Origin: Alloacidobacterium sp963823845
GTDB lineage: Bacteria; Acidobacteriota; Terriglobia; Terriglobales; Acidobacteriaceae
NCBI GenBank assembly: GCA_963823845.1
Contig: CAWGND010000014.1
Span: forward strand, 868,001 to 932,000
Direction: 5' to 3'
Length of the DNA stretch: 64,000 nt
Below are positions 59,559 to 64,000 of the stretch, piece after piece; position 1 is the first letter of the stretch; the number at the start of each line of letters is the position of its first letter. The notes below the pieces were generated by a model. That model was not told where the DNA came from, searched no databases, and saw nothing but the letters and a program-made list of their open reading frames with translations. Position numbers and translations under genes: made by a program.

Positions 59559-60782
59559 GGCTCAACCGGTCGATGCAACACTGGCTTGCAGTTTACTCGC
59601 CGGCGTTTGAAAGCCCAAAGTTTGTCGCGGGCGTTGATTGAGGCGCAGAGCGACCTTGTTGAGATCGGCTTGAGTGTAACCGGACAAGTCGGTTTTCTTA
59701 GGGAAGTACTGTCTTAGCAGGCCGTTTGTATTTTCATTGGTGCCGCGCTGCCAGGGGCTCTGCGGATCGCAGAAGTAGACTTTCACATGCGTGTCCACCG
59801 TGAAGCTCTTGTGTTGAGCCATCTCGTGCCCCCTGTCCCACGTCAAGGAGCGCCGCAGGGTCGCGGGCAGTTTACGCACGTGCTTGCTCAGCGCGGCGAC
59901 GACCGTCGTTGTGTCTTTGCTGGGTACTTTCACCAGCATGGTGAAACGCGAATGTCGTTCCACCAGGGTTGCGATGTGACTGTTCCTGCTGCCGCTCAGC
60001 AGGTCGCCCTCCCCATGGCCGGGAATAGCACGGTCTTCAACCTCCGCAGGTCTTTCCCGAATAGAGATGGCATCGACGATCTGCCCGCGGGACTGCCCCT
60101 CAGCCCGAGCGTGTCGTGAGCGACGTATAAGCCGCTTGGCCCTGAGGTGCTGAATCAGCTCTTTTTTCAGCACTCCCCGGGCCTGGATGAATAAGCTGCG
60201 GTCGATGGTTTCGTGGGACACACGCATGCTCTCGTGGCTGGGATAGTGGACCTTCAACCATGCTGAAATCTGTTCCGGCGACCCGTCCAGGATCAGTTTA
60301 CTGGCCACCATCGTCCGCAGCTTCTCGTCGATGGCAAGAAGGCACACCTTGGGTCGCAGAGCCGACTCCCAGGCCCGACGATCGGCTTCACTGGCTCGAT
60401 ACAGTGGACGCCCGCCGTGACGCGACACCTCCCGGCTCACCGTCGACACAGCCCGCTGCAACCCTTTAGCGATCTCACGAATCGACGAACCGGAAGCCAT
60501 TCCTCGTGAGATGTCTCCCGCTCGGCCAGCGTCACCGTTCGCGGCGAACGCCGACGAGCAGCAGGAACTATCTCGCCGCGCTGCGTCCACAAGAACCGGA
60601 TGGAACCATGGACCTTACCAAAGGCGCGGCCAATCTCATGCAACGACTCTCCCGCCTTCCAACGGCGCCACATGTCGATCCTCTGCTCCGTGGAAAGCCT
60701 GTCCCGTTTTCCTTGTGCCATAAACACCACCTTTAGAAAAATGATTCATATCAGATGGTGTTGCACCGACCGGTTGAGACCA
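59559..60782. mobile_element. IS30-family insertion sequence
   Basis: Ends: GGCTCAACCGGTCGATGCAA from 59559, and reverse complement GTCTCAACCGGTCGGTGCAA from 60782; about 22 of 24 terminal bases match. The element is ~1.22 kb with one transposase gene, frameshifted. Its ends match those of the ~190-bp element at 55094. Confidence 0.85.
59562..60721 (-). pseudogene. IS30-family transposase, frameshifted
   Basis: The first frame, from the ATG at 60721, reads AQGKRDRLSTEQRIDMWRRW then FGKVHGSIRFLWTQRGEIVP and RTVTLAERE. The main frame continues with ISRGMASGSSIREIAKGLQR, STVSREVSRHGG and the catalytic region: GHGEGDLLSGSRNSHIATLV, LTWDRGHEMAQHKSFTVDT and CDPQSPWQRGTNENTNGLLR. A one-base deletion near 60512 separates them. 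DDE residues are otherwise kept. Probably inactive in this form. Confidence 0.88.
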
Positions 60783-61152
60783 CCGGGATTTACGGACACC
60801 TTGCGAGCGGATTGATGGGTTCTGAACACGACGCTCATCACTTGATGCCAAATCGCCGAGTCACTCTTTAGCCGTGATCGGCAAGAGGAAAGCGGATTCC
60901 GCCAGGGAAGTTTTTCGGCTGAGAGCAACAATCCGTCTGCTTTCACGATCTCGCTGCGCTCTCTGTGAAAAGAAAAATATCCCCTCTGGACATCCCTGAA
61001 GAGAAAAAAGCCTAGACAAGCGAGAGAGAATCTCTGCGGGGTCATTCCGAGGTCGTTACGAAACTCACGGCAAGAGGCAGACGAAGAAAGACTGGCGATC
61101 TGCCAGAACGGATACTTTGCTGTTCGATTCGGGGATTTGGTGCATTGTTCCG
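60783..61152. other. Region between IS30 and IS1182 genes
   Basis: About 370 nt without a supported gene. Part may be the right non-coding end of the IS1182 element. Confidence 0.4.
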
Positions 61153-62478
61153 TCAGGCGTGGAGTGCTTTCGTTAAATTGGCTGCACCGAGCACATTGGT
61201 GATGCGCTTCAGATTGTAGGCCATTGTCGCGATGCCGATTTCGGCTCGTGCACCATTCAATCCACGCATCAACAGGCGCGGATGTCCGAAGATGCGATAT
61301 TTCATCGTAGCGAAGGGATGTTCTACGGTGCATCGGCGCAGTCTCATTGCTTCTGGCGTCACGCGCTTCTGCATCCTGTTCAGAGCGTCCTCGTACAAGT
61401 GGCGGGCTAGCCCACGCCTCGGAGCTTGCGTGCAGCGTGACTTCAGAGAGCAGGCACCACAGTCAGCGGACGACGCCTTATACATCGTGTAGCGGTCTTT
61501 GTGATTGGTGTGCTTCCGCAATAGTCGCTTGTCGCCAGGGCAGATGTACGAATCGCTTTCCGGTTCATAACGGAAGTCGGTACGACCAAATAAGGTACCG
61601 TCTCCCTGATTGTTGACCGTGCGCATCACGGGAACATGCGGGATCATGCCTGCGGCTTCGCAGTGCGCGACTTGCTCTCCATTGGAGTAACCGGCATCCG
61701 CGACGACGTTGAATGTCTCTAACTCAAGTGCCTGCTTTGCAGCCTCAGCCATTGGTTTCAGACAACGAATGTGAGAAGCATCGAGCACCACCGCGTGTGC
61801 CACGATCAACGCATGTTCTGCATCAACGGCGGTCTGGACGTTGTAAGCCGGGAGCGCGGTCTGCCGCATCAACATGTAGCCAGCTTCAGGTTCAGGATGT
61901 TGCTTCAACTTCTCTAGCGCAGCCAGTACGGCTGATGGATCGACACTCGCTTGCTGCTCTGCGTCCGCTTTCTCAATACTGTCAAGATAGCGTTGCAGGG
62001 CTAGCCGTTCTCGGGTGCTGTCGACGCTCGCTACGGCGCGAAACTTTGACCCGTCGATAGCGATCCACTCGCCACGAATGAGACCACAACTCCGTGCAAA
62101 GCGGATGAGGTCGGCGCCGGCTGCGGTCACTGCGTCGCTGTGCAATCGCCGGAATTCAGCGATGCTCTTATGGTCCGGATATAAGCGCTCTAGAAGCCAC
62201 ATCAGTTCAACATTGCGACGGCACTCCGCTTCCAAGCGTCGTGATGAGCGGATCTGATTTAGGTAGCCATACAAATAGAGCTTCAGCAAATCGCGTGGAT
62301 CGTAACCAGGACGGCCTGTCTCTGCAGCTTGAGCGCGCTCGAAACCGAGCTCTGACATCACAAGCCTAGAGACGAAAGCGTCAATGACGCGGCATACGTG
62401 CTCGGCAGGAATGAAGTCGTCAAGAACAACCGGAAACAGTGAGCCCTGACTGCGGCCTTCACCTTGGATATATCCCAT
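61153..62478 (-). CDS. IS1182-family transposase
   Basis: A 441-aa transposase, apparently intact. From the ATG at 62478: MGYIQGEGRSQGSLFPVVLD, FIPAEHVCRVIDAFVSRLVM, the first Asp in EWIAIDGSKFRAVASVDST, the second in NVVADAGYSNGEQVAHCEAA, a zinc-like Cys cluster CGACSLKSRCTQ and the Glu in RRCTVEHPFATMKYRIFGHP. Start at 62478 fits family members; a longer frame from 62550 is possible. Terminal repeats could not be fixed. Its 5' side abuts the end of marR, so insertion may have altered the MarR C-terminus. Confidence 0.92.
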   Translation of the reverse strand: MGYIQGEGRSQGSLFPVVLDDFIPAEHVCRVIDAFVSRLVMSELGFERAQAAETGRPGYDPRDLLKLYLYGYLNQIRSSRRLEAECRRNVELMWLLERLYPDHKSIAEFRRLHSDAVTAAGADLIRFARSCGLIRGEWIAIDGSKFRAVASVDSTRERLALQRYLDSIEKADAEQQASVDPSAVLAALEKLKQHPEPEAGYMLMRQTALPAYNVQTAVDAEHALIVAHAVVLDASHIRCLKPMAEAAKQALELETFNVVADAGYSNGEQVAHCEAAGMIPHVPVMRTVNNQGDGTLFGRTDFRYEPESDSYICPGDKRLLRKHTNHKDRYTMYKASSADCGACSLKSRCTQAPRRGLARHLYEDALNRMQKRVTPEAMRLRRCTVEHPFATMKYRIFGHPRLLMRGLNGARAEIGIATMAYNLKRITNVLGAANLTKALHA

Positions 62479-62546
62479 AGATAAAAATGTCCTCAGGTCT
62501 TCGAAAGAGTATGCCTGCCAGACCTTGCGAGGCTGGGCACTGAGAT

Positions 62547-63053
62547 TCATTCATGCGGATCCTCGGTCCGATGACCAACCGAGTCGAGCCGGCGATAGCC
62601 AGGATGAACTCCTCGTGTCAGGTTCTGGTTATTGAGAATGACTTCGAGCAAATCTGTCAGGTGTTTCTGCTGGTCAGCGGAAAGACCGGCCATGAGAGCC
62701 TGATGATGCTCGCGGGCAGCCTCTCCGATTCGTCGAAGTGCGCTCTGGCCATCGGCGGTCAAATGAAGCGCATAGAGGCGGCGATCATGCTCTGATGGTC
62801 GGCGCTCTACCAGTCCGCGTTGCTGCAGCTCATCCAGAATGCCAACCAGACGACTAGCGTGCATACTGAGTGTTTTCGCCAAATCCTGTTGTGAAACTCC
62901 AGGATTTTGCGCCAGGATGCGAAAGATACCTGCGTGGTACGGCGCGAACCCTAGAGGCTCAAGACGCTCGGCGAATTTCGTTGCCGCGTGATTCCCCAAC
63001 TGCGCCAACAGAAAACTTGCCGACCCGACTCCGCGGCCCTCATTTCTTCTCAT
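62547..63053 (-). CDS. MarR-family transcriptional regulator
   Basis: A 168-aa MarR. The winged helix shows FRILAQNPGVSQQDLAKTLS, MHASRLVGILDELQQRGLVE and RRPSEHDRRLYALHLTADGQ (the wing), ending in a dimerisation helix (HLTDLLEVILNNQNLTRGVH). ATG at 63053; an upstream start at 63095 would run into the operator. The last ~15 residues may come from the adjoining IS. Divergent from a membrane-protein gene with a palindromic operator between them, so it probably represses both. Confidence 0.92.
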   Translation of the reverse strand: MRRNEGRGVGSASFLLAQLGNHAATKFAERLEPLGFAPYHAGIFRILAQNPGVSQQDLAKTLSMHASRLVGILDELQQRGLVERRPSEHDRRLYALHLTADGQSALRRIGEAAREHHQALMAGLSADQQKHLTDLLEVILNNQNLTRGVHPGYRRLDSVGHRTEDPHE

Positions 63054-63090
63054 ATTCGATTCTTGCACTTGACAATCGTACCTCGCTGTG

Positions 63091-63111
63091 ATCATTATAC
63101 ATAATAATGAT
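63091..63111. promoter_or_regulatory. Palindromic operator in the marR divergent promoter
   Basis: ATCATTAT, ACATA, ATAATGAT: perfect 8-bp arms around a 5-bp centre, in an AT-rich stretch between marR (start 63053) and the membrane gene (start 63192). Size and symmetry fit a MarR dimer site. Confidence 0.75.
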
Positions 63112-63191
63112 TATAACTTATAACGACATGTGGCGAGAAAAAGATCGACAATGGCCCATTTTGAAGAGGCCTAAAAGCACAAGGAGCAACA

Positions 63192-63881
63192 ATGACAGAC
63201 ACAGCAATTCCAACACCCCGTTTTCGCGGACCAAATACAGGTGTCGTCGCGACCATCTTCGTTCTTCTCTTCTTTGCCGGGCTGATGCCAGTGACCGCCT
63301 TTGGTGGCATCCCGTATTTCCCGGGACCGACCGCCTCTGTTGCAGAGATGGTCAACTTTTTCTCGCATCGTCAGGCCGGAGTGCTGCTCTGTTCCTTTTT
63401 CCAGTTCGGATCGGCGATTCCACTGGGAATCTTTACGACAACGATGATCGCGCGGCTTAAATTCCTCGGCGTTCGGGCGGCAGGCCTGGAGATTGCTCTC
63501 TTCGGTGGACTTGCTACGGCGATCGGTTTGATTATTGGCACCAGCTTCACGTTGTCAACCACCTATCCCGGCATTCCCGAGAATGCCGACCTCTTGCAAG
63601 CGATCTACCGCATTTCGTTTGGTATCGGGGGGCCCGGCTACGCGGTGCCCTTCGGTCTGCTGGCCGCTGGCATCTCGATTCCGGCCGCGTTCTACAAACT
63701 GCTCCCGAAATGGGTAGTTATTCTAGGCCTTTTCGTCGCAGTGGTTGGTGTTCTAAGTTGGTTCGAAATTCTGAGCGTTCGCCTCCTGCCGCTCATCCCA
63801 CTCACACGATTTCCTGGCTTTGTGTGGATCATCGCTGCTGGCTTCACGGTCGGTAAGCGCCAGAAGGCAGTGACGGCATGA
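63192..63881 (+). CDS. Six-helix membrane protein
   Basis: A 229-aa protein with about six hydrophobic segments: VVATIFVLLFFAGLMPVTAF, QAGVLLCSFFQFGSAIPLGI, LEIALFGGLATAIGLIIGTS, GYAVPFGLLAAGISIPAAFY, KWVVILGLFVAVVGVLSWFE and FPGFVWIIAAGFTVG. I recognise no named family; similar proteins are annotated as DUF4386-like or hypothetical. It is divergent from marR and overlaps the next gene by ATGA. Confidence 0.8.
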   Translation: MTDTAIPTPRFRGPNTGVVATIFVLLFFAGLMPVTAFGGIPYFPGPTASVAEMVNFFSHRQAGVLLCSFFQFGSAIPLGIFTTTMIARLKFLGVRAAGLEIALFGGLATAIGLIIGTSFTLSTTYPGIPENADLLQAIYRISFGIGGPGYAVPFGLLAAGISIPAAFYKLLPKWVVILGLFVAVVGVLSWFEILSVRLLPLIPLTRFPGFVWIIAAGFTVGKRQKAVTA

Positions 63882-64000
63882 CGGAAACGGCAACGTCACA
63901 CCAACAGGAAACAGTGAGTGGAAAGCGACTTCTTGCTGCTTTAGGATGGGCGATTCTCGCTGCCGCCGTAATAGGCGGAATAACTTACGCAGCGTTTGGT
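63878..64000 (+). CDS. Start of a further membrane protein (cut by the window)
   Basis: ATG at 63878 overlaps the preceding stop (ATGA). The first 41 codons read MTETATSHQQETVSGKRLLA then ALGWAILAAAVIGGITYAAF: a cytoplasmic N-terminus and one membrane helix, running off the right edge. Probably same operon and MarR control. Confidence 0.6.
   Translation, partial: MTETATSHQQETVSGKRLLAALGWAILAAAVIGGITYAAFG

Noticed and set aside
1..64000. CRISPR array or tandem-repeat array
   Set aside because: No regularly spaced short direct repeats were seen on either strand; the repeats found are dispersed or inverted.

Overview
The window reads as a chromosome segment of an Acidobacteriota bacterium, probably of the Terriglobia. 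The evidence is the mid-50s to 60% GC feel, the PF07638-type ECF sigma remnant, the wHTH/malectin membrane regulator, the TPR tail of a Ser/Thr kinase, and a group 1h hydrogenase locus with DUF5947, DUF6084 and DUF6893-like genes. Assignment is by inspection only; no search was run.

Region 1 (1-1.25 kb) holds the end of a surface beta-sandwich protein, a secreted Ig-like protein and a decayed ECF sigma gene. Region 2 (1.6-20.4 kb, all minus strand) is a complete group 1h high-affinity [NiFe] hydrogenase locus. Read in the direction of transcription it is: a 33-aa DUF6893-like peptide, a second ORPHAN hydrogenase small subunit, a soluble PAS histidine kinase, a NarL-type regulator, a gap, then hhyS, hhyL, a NifU-like protein, DUF5947, DUF6084, a frameshifted accessory gene, the maturation protease, a small DUF6893-like membrane protein, a YceI protein, hypC, hypD, hypE, a double-SIS protein, a glutaredoxin-like protein, hypF, hypA and hypB. 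The orphan small subunit beside a two-component system is the most interesting system here: it looks like a candidate H2- or redox-sensing module.

Region 3 (21.2-27.3 kb) has a nonsense-split hydrolase, a kinase tail, a 170-bp MITE, one copy of a 0.5-kb repeat ending in a tRNA-Asn-like half, then an HxlR/NmrA pair, a DUF8021-like protein and a DinB protein. Region 4 (27.4-34.9 kb) encodes phenolic metabolism: NTF2-like protein, aldehyde and aryl-alcohol dehydrogenases, a membrane protein, tannase/feruloyl esterase and an intradiol dioxygenase. Two insertion sequences (IS5-like and IS630, 35.1-37.6 kb) separate it from region 5 (37.9-46.6 kb), a full 4-hydroxybenzoate/protocatechuate pathway (pobA, pcaCDBGHFJI) with divergent pcaR and a good PcaR-like operator. 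Region 6 (46.7-53 kb) has a MetE-like protein, an amidohydrolase, a carboxylesterase and a GH3 beta-glucosidase.

Region 7 (53-64 kb) is a gene graveyard and mobile-element zone: two tRNA-Val 3' halves, the second copy of the 0.5-kb repeat, an IS30 with a matching MITE, NHL and CRP fragments, an IS1182 transposase, and a MarR/membrane-protein pair with a clean palindromic operator.

Single-base frameshifts recur in otherwise well-conserved genes (hydrogenase accessory gene, NmrA protein, pcaB, pcaG, amidohydrolase, two transposases). They may be sequence errors or real decay, and this affects how functional the pca operon should be taken to be.
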